Positions 27,216-39,704 of a DNA stretch of 64,000 nt are shown here, in pieces. The stretch covers positions 20,062,001 through 20,126,000 of the forward strand of contig JAYKYS010000005.1 in the NCBI GenBank assembly GCA_036924285.1. The letters are read 5' to 3'. How positions within the stretch are numbered: position 1 is the first letter of the stretch; each line of letters starts with the position of its first letter. Below the pieces are notes generated by a model that worked only from the letters and a program-made list of their open reading frames with translations, had not been told where the DNA came from and made no database searches. The DNA is from Asterella californica (Eukaryota; Streptophyta; Marchantiopsida; Marchantiales; Aytoniaceae). Position numbers and translations under genes: made by a program.

Positions 27216-30200
27216 GTTGAGAAAGTCTTCATGTTTCAGCATGATTTGTAGCAGCACCGTCAAAGTTCATCATATTTGACTGACTACCCTACCCTATCTG
27301 CTTTTTAACTCAGGAAATAAGCGAAACGAGATTGTCAGGTACAAAGTTTCTTGCGTGTATGTAATCACTGGCTTTGTCAATCTAGAAATTAAGAATTGTA
27401 CGTTTATCGACTGAAAGAATCTGATACGGCTTTCCAGCTGCTGCTTACGGAACGAAAGGTACGCAGAGAGGATAAGAAGCAAAGGAATGTTTCTCAGAAA
27501 GTCCATTTCGACGTCCGGTCCCCTCGCGGCCCGTCCCCATGTTGTCTGGTCTTTTGGACTTTTGGAGAGAAAGCTATTCGAGATGAACTCTAACTATTGG
27601 AGATACCAGACCACAATCACCTTTCATGGGGTGTTGGCGGGATGGATCGTCACATGAATTGAGGATGAGCTAGCACCAGCATGCAGATTCTTTACACTAG
27701 TTCAAAGTGAGGAACACGTTATGGTTCAGCTGAGCCGACCTGACCTGAGCCAAGGGCACAGGCGCTGGTTAACAACCGAGCTATACGTTGGAGGACCGAA
27801 TATCGAACCCAAGAACGCGATTAACAATCTTCGCTTTGCGCAAAACTCATACTTCTCGTGAGGTGAGGAACTCACTCCTCTATACTCCACGGCCTCCGCT
27901 CCGCCCCACTTCCTTCCTGCCTACCCCCCCCACTGTCTTCCCCACCACCTTCTTCTGACTTTTGGAACGTAAGCCCTTGTATACGTTTGATGGTTTAACC
28001 TTTCTCAGATAACATCTTTTACATGCAATAAGGTACTATAATAGCACTCTGGTGGTATATGATGATTCCCGGATCCCTATTCGATTTCCTTTTACTGACA
28101 TGTGTAACTTCTACCAAGACACCTTTAGAACATCGTGAAGTCAGTCAAGTCCAATTAGCATCATCATGGCATCCCGTAACAAAGCTGGGAGATAATCATC
28201 CAAGCATCAAAGTTTTCAGTCATACACTGTCAGCAACACTGATTTATCCAGTTCAGTGGAGCCCGGTCAAGTACTTTATGTTAAACAGTACTTCCAGTCC
28301 TTCACCTTACATTCTTTTCGAGAATAGTGAAGTGGTATCATCTGCTCATATTCTTGAAGTTCGAACCAAACTCAAAATGTATTGTAAGCTATTTCTGGTA
28401 TTCAAATCAGATATAAGAAACCGATAACAGTACAGCATTACAGGAGACTGTCCATCGTGGGACTTGTATTATCATACGTCTGGGCTCCGTTCACTGGTAG
28501 ATTTTGTCATCGGACGGAGTTAGGATATTTGTAGCTATACGTCTCCATAGCAAAGAAAACGATTTTTTAAGAAACGGAAGACCGAGTGGAATCGAAGGTG
28601 ATTTTCACCTTCTCTCCAAATAAAGTGTAGAGTCCTTTATACTCGTGCATAATAAATCTTAGTTTAAAACTAATGATTCTTTCAAGGTCTACGAGGATCA
28701 TTGGTACGCCAAATTTCCCAATATTTCTTGAAGTGGAAGTGCCTTCAATTGCACGCCCAGTCGCTCCTACGGCATTCTTCCTTTTCGAGTCTTTTCGAGT
28801 AAATGTAAAGGTTGCATACAGACAGTGACCTTCAGCAAAGGGTCCTTTGACGCCATGATAAATATAAACTAGAAGAACTTTCGAGATTATGCAAGAATGT
28901 TCTTCGCACTTAATGTTCTTGACTATCGTAAGCTGATTACGTACCACTAAATGTCACAGAACCTACTTGAGAATTAAGTGTTCCATCCATACTTAAACCA
29001 GATCGAAAGACATTGATATAATGTGTCAACAAGGACATCTACATCGGTCGTTTGTCAAAATGGACGGTCAACATTTCCGTCCTAAGGAAGGACCGAACTG
29101 AAAGGATGATGCAAGAGACGGAAGCAACTACGACACTAGGTGTGAGAGAGGCCAAGACTCCAAGGCCAAAGGACCGATCGTAACTCTAGGGAAATGAAGG
29201 TTATATTAGATAGGGACTATATGATACGATTAATCAGATTAGACTCGGTAGATTCAGCCTTCCCTTCATATTTCCCTCCTTTGCGAATCAAATGTGCAAA
29301 GGAACACACGCACTCTAGTGTACAACACAAAGCAAAAGAGATTACAAGAGATGCACAATGCAGCACCTTGCTGACCGTGTTGTGAAGGTCAAAACTGAAA
29401 TCTTATCGGAGAGTTGATAAGTTGAATTATGCGAGGAGTCCAACACGTGGTGTTTATTCAAGGAATACATAAAAAGCGAACAACAAAGCAACGAAGAGAT
29501 CATCTTTTATCTTACATCTTATCCCTGATGATAAAAGATGGTGATGGTGATGCAAAGGAGCAAATTCTGAGAGCAGATTGTGACGAGTTCCGTGTGAGTC
29601 TTGCCCCGTTTTCACTCAGTCCATTGTAGCCTCTACCGAAGACAAGACAAGAGAAGAAAGGACCCATCCCATCCGCTTCAACGGACTGTGTCCCCCTATC
29701 AACTGCCAAACCAATCTGGATAGACATAATCAACACGACTGAGATTTTCCATGAAACACATTGGATTTTGTATCCGGCACACTCCAGAGTCCAGATCTAG
29801 CCTTCACTGAACTTCTTTATGGCCAAGTCAAATGGATCACATGACCTCACTTTGACCCTCCTCAACTGTCGATGCTCAACTTTCCTCGTGCGTAGGGAAT
29901 AGATCGTATCGGTGCCGCTCAAGTCTCAAACTCATCCACACAAGCCACCACGTTCTCCTTTTGTCTTTCTAATTTTACCAGGCTCTCCGCGACCACCGAT
30001 CGATCACTCGACACGTCAAAATTGCTTTCTCTCCCCTCCTACGGAAGCAAACGAGGAGAGAGAGGCCACTATTCTAAACAGAGCACCGAGTAGTCCATGT
30101 GACCCGTCATTCATGAATGACTCCCTCGCGCCTTACCCCCAAAACTTGGGAGGTGATCGTCGATCCACTCCAATCATTGCGACAGATGACAGACAGTCGT

Positions 30201-30891
30201 CGTCTTCCCAGACTCTTTATTTGTATGTATGGAAGGAAGAAAGAAAGAAATAAAGCAAGCAAGCGACGGACTGCTCGAAGTAAAAGGTAAACACGCGACG
30301 CAATTAATAGCCAACGGATGGCAAGACCCATCAAGCCTAACAAGGGAAAGAAGAACCCGAAGGGCCAAGCAACTAACGCACCGAAAGGAAAAAGAACACC
30401 GGCTAATCCAAGCTATCAGCAACTCTAAGGTCGTTTATCTCCCTGATAATATCACACACGAGTAAGTCAAAACTCCTGCATACAGCAGGTGCACATGAAG
30501 TAACATGTTTATTGCAATTGCTTTTTTGTGGACCGCATCAGCTAAAGCTCTCTGTAGAATAATAAAAACTTGCTGTCTAAAAAACATAGTGCAGAAAGAA
30601 AGAGAAAGTGGTATCCCTGGCATCTCTCATGATAGGCTCTGACACAATCTCAAAGAAAAACATCAAATTCCAAAGCTGTCGATCGTATATCTCCAAGGCT
30701 AAGAGATGAAACGATGTCCCATTTGCATATCTCTATATTTGATCATCTTCACTGTTGCCGCCACGCCTGCAGTTCATCCTGGGGATGGATGATCACTTGT
30801 GTCGCCACTGAGTCTCGTGTCGAATCTTAACAACTACATCTGTCACTGTGATCTGATCCTCTCGCATCATGTACAGGTCAGCTCTCACTGA
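27216..30891. other. Intergenic, no gene seen
   Basis: No supported coding exon, tRNA or domain was recognised. The segment next to 30,892 is probably the 3' tail of LINE-like fragment B. Confidence 0.35.
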
Positions 30892-31644
30892 TCATCTCGT
30901 CTGAAAGACATACCAACGCCTCTCCATGTTATGTAATCGCTTTTCTGTGCTAAGACAAACACGACGTCTCTGATGGCATCGTGGGTAGCTATCTGCCTCC
31001 ACCGTGAAGACATCGAGCAATATGTCGATCCGAGATATCGAGCGAGACATCGCATTCACAAATGACAGTGCCGAAGCAACAAAATGGACCAAGCCTAGGT
31101 GAAACCTCGTTGCTGTAGAGAAGATAGTCGGTGCGAGTAAGAACACTCTAATGCAAGATCGAGTTATGAGCCAAGAGCATGCGTCCTTGTCCGTACAAGA
31201 GTGGAGTCGAGCTCTAGTATCTCGTGAGATGGAAGGATCCACTAAGAGCGCATGAAGAACTTGCTCGAAGTGGTGTCGCGTCAGAGAGGACTGTAGTCTG
31301 TCAGATCCATCGGTATCTAAGATAACGAATCGAAGGTGTGTCTCACGTGTCTCAAGAGTCAAACTATCTCTTGTCTCATGAAGACACATCTGTAATGAGT
31401 AAGAACCATCATTCATCTCTGTCACATAGCTCTCCAGAATAAGTCTGTCTCGCACGAGGAAATGACAACAGAGCCAAGGTGCTGAGAAGATCCAACTATC
31501 CAAAAAGATGACCGGGCATGAATAATAAATCCATCCCGTCACACGAACAAGGTCAAGTGATACTCGGGAACAGTTGATGTGAGTTACATGTTGCGACTTT
31601 CGTGAAGACGATTCGCAAATAATGGCCTTGGAAACAATCTGCAT
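30892..31644 (-). mobile_element. LINE-like retroelement fragment B: C-terminal region
   Basis: An uninterrupted 250-aa minus-strand ORF resembles the region after the reverse transcriptase in the same LINE-like family. It has a segment LQSSLTRHHFEQVLHALL, then TRARLHSCTDKDACSWL, then RFHLGL. In related elements the corresponding stretch reads like ARL.S....GAWL.ALP followed by LRLGL. No reverse transcriptase core was found upstream on the minus strand, so this is a 5'-truncated remnant, as is usual for LINEs. The family assignment is from pattern memory only. Confidence 0.45.
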
Positions 31645-34600
31645 TACTGATTACAATGTAGATAGAGTAAAAATGCTGGTCCATCTGAATAGGGCGGAGT
31701 GCTCTTCCAGTTTCAACTTGTCACGCGTGGACTTATCCTGCAGACCTAACCCGAAAAGAGAAAGAGAAAAGTCTGAAAAGATAAATCGTGGACATTTCAC
31801 TTCTCACGATAATCTAGAAATGACACATCCGATTATTTGTGTATCTCTCAGTGTAAGAGATCCAATGTCCTCACCATGTGCATGAAACTTGTATGAATGG
31901 CAGATTTGTGTAGAGCTGTTAATAGCTTATGGTTGTAAAAAGTTAAAAATAGAGTAAATTACTAGAGTCCTAAGCTTTCTTACTGCCAAAACTTACAGTC
32001 AAATCTGATAAAAAGAGCAATATAAAATTCTCCCGACGTTTCTATATCCACCTCCAGAGGTACCTGCAGAAAATATCCATGGCCTCTTGATCAAATTAGT
32101 ACTACTCTCCAGTGGAAGATTCTAGCTTTGACATGCTCTAATAAGAAATGTTAAAATCAAAAAGAAATATTCTTCAACGGCTGAGAGAGAAAAAATTATA
32201 ATATCATCGTGCGTAACTTTGTGTAGAACCAGGGCTCATTCTGGATCACTTTTCTTAATGGACATTGTGTTTTTTTCATTAACTTTTTTCAGTTTTGACA
32301 CTGAGAATAATTATTCAAAGTAATAAATTTTCTACTGCAAAAAAAAACTGCCGAAAAGAGTAAAAATCTATAAAAACAAATGCTCGCGACTTGTTCCTGC
32401 AGGCATCTCCAGAGATGCCCCTAGAAAACACCCGCCAAGATCTGGCCGAAGTAGTAACTCTCTCCCGAAGATTCAAACTCTTTTGAAAAAGGTACAACTT
32501 TTACACCCGTAACAGTAAATTGGATTTTCCGGATATCACTTCACTTTAACTTTCTCAAGTGGTCACGATCTGAAGCGTCCCAGAACTTTTCCGAGGAGTA
32601 ACGAGATTAAACGGGAAAATAAATGATTTCTAGTGGGACGGGAAAAGAATCTGAAAAGCGCTGAATTTGTTGGGTGATGATCAAGCAGGAAACAGTTCAC
32701 TATATAGTATCCGACAGTGAAGGTACTGTAGATCGTACGATTTAAATACGTACACGGGCGGTCGTGGTAATTGAACTTTTACTTGAGAGACGTAAGTCCG
32801 TGACCGTCCGTCCGAGTCGAGTCTTGAGTCCTGATGGGAACGGAACAGGAGCGGGCCGTTATGGAAATATGATGCCCTCCCCTTGCTTGAATAAAGGGGG
32901 CATGTTCGAGCAAAAGATGATGGGCGGTGATTGGACGACATGCTTTCTCTTCTCGTGTGGCAGACATGTCACATGGAATGAGACGACCAGCTCAGATGAG
33001 CAACATAATGCACATGTATGGACTGACCATATATCATGCATTACGGAATGTAGTCAGTCTTACTGTTATGCTCCTTCTTGACCTCAGCTCAGAGGCCGCC
33101 TGTCAAGCTCAACTCACTTCTGTACTACTCCTGACTTCACTTCTTCCCAGTTTAGGTCATTTCAAGGAATTTTGACCTCACTTTGGAACCCCAGTTAAAC
33201 TGAGTTTAGGACTATTTTACTTCATCTGGAGGAAGCTTTAGAGGTCTCAAATGTCAAGTTCCCGTTCTTTGAGAGGAGATGTTTAATTGTTAATTGCCGC
33301 CCGGTTAAGTGTGGGGGCGACATGAACGAAACCCCATCTGGTTTAGGTTAGTCTTACAAACGGGGTATCATATCTTAGGGTTTCTGTGTGCTCTCGAGAT
33401 GGTGATATAGTTTTAACTGTAGTGTCTATCATTAGTTCCTGTATTCAAGTCTTGTATCTCTCTCCTAAATAAATTGAAAATTTAAAAGAAAAAACAAAGG
33501 AAAAGAAAAGAAATATGCATCATCACAATGAAACCGCGTAAACCTTGGGTGCAGGTATTAAGAGCAAAAGGGATCATCCCCTTCCTGCCCCTTAAACCAC
33601 TTCTGGTATTTCTGTTAGCTGTCTTGAAAACCGTGAGTTGTTTCCAAACGATGAGTTTAGAACAGTGATAACCCACCATGATTTTCTATGGATTTTCGTG
33701 ACTCTTTCTTTCTTTCGAACACGCGGTTACTTATAATTGTTTTATTACGAATGCACATTATTATTCAAAAACTATTAAGGGAAGAAAACACACAAAAGTT
33801 ACGAAACATGACTGCCTTTTGGGTTTGAACTCCTTCTGATCATGCGGTTAATTTTTATTACTGTTTTCCGCGGCTCATCGTTAATTACTAATTCACGTTA
33901 CAGTTCAAACACCAATAAGAGAGAGAGAAAAAAACACAAAAAGTTGAAGCATTACAGCAATTTAGGTTTATTCCTGCCGAATAAACCTAAATTCCAAGGC
34001 TTTCCCATCCAGCCCTGTTTGACTTGAATTTGAAATATTTTGAAAATATAAATAAGTATAGAAACTTGAGAGGTACATTGTTTATAATAAGTGAGTATAT
34101 TTTAGAGGTATTCAAAAGAGTTTGTCTATCTGAGGTACAGCAATATGCCTATTGTAATTCATTACAGAGGCGCAGCAATATATTTACGTTCATATTTAAT
34201 TACATGTACAAGTTATAATGCGATATTTCCTACAATATACAACCGCACTCGCTAACTAGGAGTCACAATATAATTGTCAACACTTAATTACAAGTAACTA
34301 ACTTATTGAGTATAATCATACAAAAATTTCATGTAAGTATATAACTTTCACCAAATTAGAACTATTATAGTTCCTTTAGTAAACCAAGAAACTAACGCAT
34401 CGAAGAAGATATATATTTGAAATATTTATCTTTAGGTACTATGTGGATTATCACATACATAGATTTGCTTCAGAATTACATCTATCCTCTATAAGCTTAA
34501 ACCTTCCTTTTCTATCGATGATAAACGAGAAAGTAATTTTAACAATTTAATAAAGAGTGATTTATAATATTTCTCAAGTTTTTCAGAGGGAGCTTTATGG

Positions 34601-37600
34601 AATATGACTGATAAGAAGCGGAAGAGGATGAGTGCTCATCTTTGATTACTAGGTATAACATCATGGAGAAGCTCAAGTTAACTTTCAACAAGTATAAAAG
34701 AGTTTAGGTAACTAATATATGATCTGTAGCACATTAGTAGCGATTAATAGTTCTAAATCATCTTAACATTAGACATATTTTGAAATGACTTTTCTTAAAT
34801 ATATAAACAAGTATAACTTTTTAAATTTATTTTGACGACGATGTATGTAAAAAGTATGATGAGTCGGGCAAGAGACAAGAGAAGAGCGTGAAACACGAAC
34901 GAACGGTGTCACGACGGAGGGGACGGAAGGACGGACGGAGAAAGAACAGTAAGGAAGAAGGCTCTCAGTGCGGTCGTAACTTCATTTGCCCATGCGGATG
35001 AGAGTGGAACAAAGGAAAGGGGAGTGGTAGATGGAGCTCAGAGATATATTACTAGACGGCGTTACTACTACAGTATGAGCTCGTGGTTGACGTGGGGCGC
35101 GTGGTACACCGACTACGTGGTACAGTATAGCAGAGTGGAAGTCGAAGAGTTGGCTCCACTGTAGGCTGACGAGAACTGTGTTAGTAACTGTAACAAGTTA
35201 AGGTTTTACACCGCTATCTATTGATGGAGATGTTAATGTCGGAAGGTGTCGCTGAGTGATCTTTCGTTCCGCATTGGGATGCTTCCTGTCACATCTATTT
35301 TAAAAGGCAAAGTGGATTTCTCGGGGAAGAAGGGGGAATACTGTAATGAAGTGCTAACCCCCACATGATAAGTCTTGTTCTCCACGCCGATATATGCAGA
35401 GTCCTGGACTCCTGGCTTTAAAGATTTTGGATCAATGATGGACAACTGAGCTCTCCGGTCCGATCCAGTCTAGTATCTCCATATCTGTCTGTCTTGTCTC
35501 CGTGTCTGTCAGTCCATGAGACATCATGAACGCAATTACTGTCCCCGGATGCCTTACTCCGACTTTACTTACTTACTCACTGTTTCTAGTTTAAGCTTGT
35601 GCACGAGGTGATGATGGGAAGGCTCCTGCACTGCACTGCACTTCATTTCGTTTTTGTACTCTGCCTCGGCTGCACTCAGAGCTCCATCTTCCTGGGTGGA
35701 TATGTGGACGATATGATTGATGAGTTGCCTTGTAAGAAAACAATCGCCACTTTTGCTGGTCAAGATTTTGATCTTTCTTCTCATTGTAAAAGACCAGACC
35801 ATCCCAGATCAGACATACTTCCGCTACTACGTTACGGTACTAACCTCTTTGTTATTCCCCACCTGTTTCTCTGCACCTGAGAATCACGGGGCCACGGTGC
35901 TTCCCTCTCAAGTCGACATGACCTGTTTTCACAGCAGTGAATTGCGTATTAGGCGAACGAGATGCGGAACATTTGACTTAAGAGTTGTGAGCTGTATTCT
36001 CCTGACCATGAAGACCAGGTTAACTTACTATTCCTTTACACAGACAGTATCCTGAAAGGGGACAAGAAGTTTATGTTTCAAACCGAACTTGTGGACTGCC
36101 TCGTTGCCATCCGAAGAGTCAAAACAGCGTCCATAGTCGTATCACATACTCAGCTTTGAGACTCTGGCGTCTGGTCTCGAATTCATGTAACTCCTGAAGA
36201 AGAACAAGCAGAAGACATGAGAACTAGTTGGCCTTAAGCCACTCTAACCAGCTGAAAAAGTCCCCGGATCGCCATCGGGCCTGCGAATCCCCCGAGGACC
36301 ACTCTCTCTCTCTCTGTGGCTGAACAAACGTCTGTACCTGCTCTTTCTTGTATCTTCTACGTCAAGTATTGCGAATCGATGCAACTGGCAGCAGGTACTG
36401 TGAACGAAAGGAGAAGTTGTAATCACGGGGGATGAATGATACCAAGAACCAGACAGAAAAGCAGCAACAGAACTGGATTATTGGATTACAAGTAATTGCA
36501 GTCTTAGTCCATACCTGTTAGATCCTTACAATCCCAAGCTATTGCTTTAACAGAGTGCAGCGAACATGACATATGCGAGAAAACAGCTTTCAACGTACAC
36601 AGTTATTTGTTCTCTGTTCTGAGTGCAACCGGTTATTATCTACGATAATCCCCGGATATTATGAGAGTCACTCGCGCTCATAAGCTTGCAAGTACCAGTG
36701 TTCGAAAATATAAACTCCAACCTTCTAATGCTACCTGCTTCTCACTTGGTGCTGACTACTTTTCAGTAACCGGGTCCAAGTCAAAGAAACCACGACCCAT
36801 ATTCTAGCGAGAGGAAGGAAAAGTGATTACAGGAAAGCAAAAGAGATTGAAGGAAACACCAACGTGACAAAGATGAGTAGAGCGAGGAAGATGAACGTAG
36901 AAAGGTGTACATCGTGCAGATACCAGTACCTGAAAGGGATTGACATAGATCTAATAATTGATTTCGAGATGGACGGGATTCACTGAAAAGGAAGTCAGAA
37001 GCGCATCTCGTAATTGAAGTATTAAATCTTGTAAGGAAACACAAAGCCTAAAGTTGGAACACAACAACGAAGTAACAAAATACAGAACTATCAAAATCGT
37101 AGTATGACGTGAATCGTTTAGGTCGGGTCAGAAAACTAACTTCACGTAGAAACCATCCGGACCGAACAGGACGTAAGCTAGAACGCTTATTCCAGTCTGA
37201 TTATTCTTATCTGATAGTATTTTTCATCTGTACAGCAAAGAATTTTCGTGGGAAAAGATTCTCCGAAGTTATCACCATGAATCTTTTAATGATAAAAGGA
37301 TAACAAATTTCAAGAATAATACAAAACTTTCATACATAGAATGATAAAGAGAAAAAAACAACATAAAGACAAGGTAAAAGAACTATACCTGTCACCAGGA
37401 AATTTGCCAAATATGAAAGTATTCTGTACTTGAGCAACTAAAGTCTTAAAACTAGGTCCTACATGCTCAACGTTTCAGGTTAGGAACTTCGACTGGGAAT
37501 ACATGTCACAAAATTTTCCGTAACAAAAATCACTACCTTAGGTATCGGATGCCTTACCTACCTAAGGTGGTAGAAGGTGCAAGAATAGGTCAATTCACGG

Positions 37601-38546
37601 ATGACAACAACTCCGACATTCCTGCTCTAAACGGCAAAGCAGCAGGATGGGGAAGACAATGTATGATGTCGCTAGTATCGGATTCACAATGAATAGCTCC
37701 ATCCAGTGGAGCGTTCGAAGGTTGAGAAGGTAATATCATCCGCCGACGTGTCTTGTCCATTCATGTCTGCTTGTAAGTTTTGTTAATCATGTGAAGCAGT
37801 CAGTTCAGCCACTACGTATACCAGCAACGGAGAATCCACGCGGCTCTGGCCGCTATGCTTCCACGGCTGGTCTACATGATCGCCGAATCTTAGCAAGTGC
37901 ATCGCTCCAGGTAGAAGGTGCACGTAGAAAGTGCATCCCACCGACATGTCTATTTCACGAAGTCTCTCTCCGACCGGATTCTGTCCGGGACTTCAGTACA
38001 AGCGTGCTTTCTTCGGGTGTCTCCTCCATGCCGCGAACAAAAATTTGCTACCCTGTAGATTGTGAAATAGAACATAATCAGTCGTGAATCGCACGACACT
38101 TGCATTACGTGAGTTTCCCCGACTTCATACTGTTTCCGTGGTGCTCTCGTATCTAGTTTATTTGTCGGAAAATGCACCTTACCATGGATGTGCAGCTGCA
38201 GCAAATGTCACCAGCTGAGCAGTAGTGCATTTTTTCGTGCATATGCTGGGTTGACAACTGCGCGTCTTACAGATTCGGACTGGGTCTTCAGAACCTTCAG
38301 AACGTGAGTTCTTCATACTATCACTGCGACCAACGAAAACTATATGATAGACGGTGAAGCGAGGCAAAACCGCGGAACAATGCTTAAGGCCCATTCCCCA
38401 CGCGCTACCGCAAATTATCGTGTCTTAGGAGCTGCGTAACAATTGTATGTCCACGTCCTGGAAAGACGGCACCCACTCGTACCTTGCGCCTGAGCGGGTA
38501 CATCAGCTCGCTCGAAGAGAAACAAACCTTACAATTAAAGTTGCGC
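31645..38546. other. Intergenic, no gene supported
   Basis: A long gene-free stretch, AT-rich from about 33,700 to 34,850. ORFs are short and without motifs. The 93-aa ORF at 35,599-35,880 starts with a hydrophobic stretch but has no other support. Confidence 0.35.
33959..33993. repeat. Perfect 15-bp-arm hairpin, 5-nt loop
   Basis: Arms 33959-33973 and 33979-33993 (left arm AATTTAGGTTTATTC) are exact reverse complements around CTGCC. Confidence 0.9.
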
Positions 38547-38664
38547 TTAGATTGGATACTATTACCACAGGAGCAGGAAAAGTCTTTCACCGTTCAGTGT
38601 AAGTCGCGGTTAGATTGGATACTATTACCACAGGAACAGGAAGAGCCTTCCACCATTCAGTGCT
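38547..38664. repeat. 63-bp tandem duplication
   Basis: Two copies start at 38,547 and 38,610, each with TTAGATTGGATACTATTACC, and differ at a few positions. The period is 21 codons, so a plus-strand frame stays open through both and yields the repeated peptide RLDWILLPQEQE. I see no other support for a gene here. Confidence 0.9.
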
Positions 38665-39704
38665 TCCAAACCGCTTGACCCACTTGAGTGACAGGAACAT
38701 AAACGAGGACATTGTTCATCCGGAGTACAAGAAGAACGACAAACGAACCGCTAGAATGAAAATTTCCCTTCTTCACATGACTGGGAGTACTCCTACAGGA
38801 AAGTGTTTATTGATACTTGTACCACTGATGATAGGAAATGAATCTCAAGTTAGAAGAACAGGGACACGAAGAAGTACTCATCGAAGAGATTAAACGGGGA
38901 TCACAGCGTATATAGGCCCGCTTTTCTCGATCATCCAGAGTATGAACGTTTAGACTAACTCGTCATATTGGATCGACAACAGATCCTTTCTTATCACAGT
39001 GTGTAATTTGTTCTCTGGTTTCGCAAGGTAAAAGGAAATTAGCTTCCTGCGCCACACACCTTCAAGAGCTAGAGCTGACCCAGCAGTTCGAATCCGAACA
39101 AGTGTGTGGTACCAAAAATCGATCCCTTAAAACTGCGAGAAGATTCTGAACATCTTCAAAAGACACAGTTAAGCACAGATCACTTCCACAGATCCCTTCG
39201 AGATTTTAAACCAAAAATGCTCCTTCAGGCCCCAGAAAATTTTCACAAGGTCCACGTGCGATGGGAAGAATATAGTCAAATCTCTGATGTAACGGGAAAA
39301 AATGTACATGAACGAAGTTCAAACCCGCTGGACACGTCCCCAAGAAGACCTCTCTTTACGCCTCTAATAAATCGAACTAGGACTTGACCGATTCTCCACA
39401 TCCAAACGGCTGCTGCCTCAAGAGAAGGGAAGAAAATATCTGCTACCCTCTTATTGATACACCAAAACTCAGGCTCTCAGAGAGATGCCTAGCAAGACTT
39501 GCAAAGCCATAACTGCCTCCGAATGAAGAGGGGACAACGGCCTGCATCAGGTAGTGATGACTCATGTACCCAAGTAACTGGTGGCGCTAGGTTTGAACGA
39601 ACAAACTTTTTAGAAAGTGCCACCTGGTACTCTTGCTGGCTTCGGCTCACGATATGCCGTGAAATTCAATAGTAGTAATGTCATCTGTGCAAAAACGAGT
39701 GACC
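38665..39704. other. Intergenic; includes probable 3' UTR of the E2 gene
   Basis: No coding exon was recognised. The segment next to 39,705 is the 3' flank of the minus-strand E2 gene. Confidence 0.4.
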
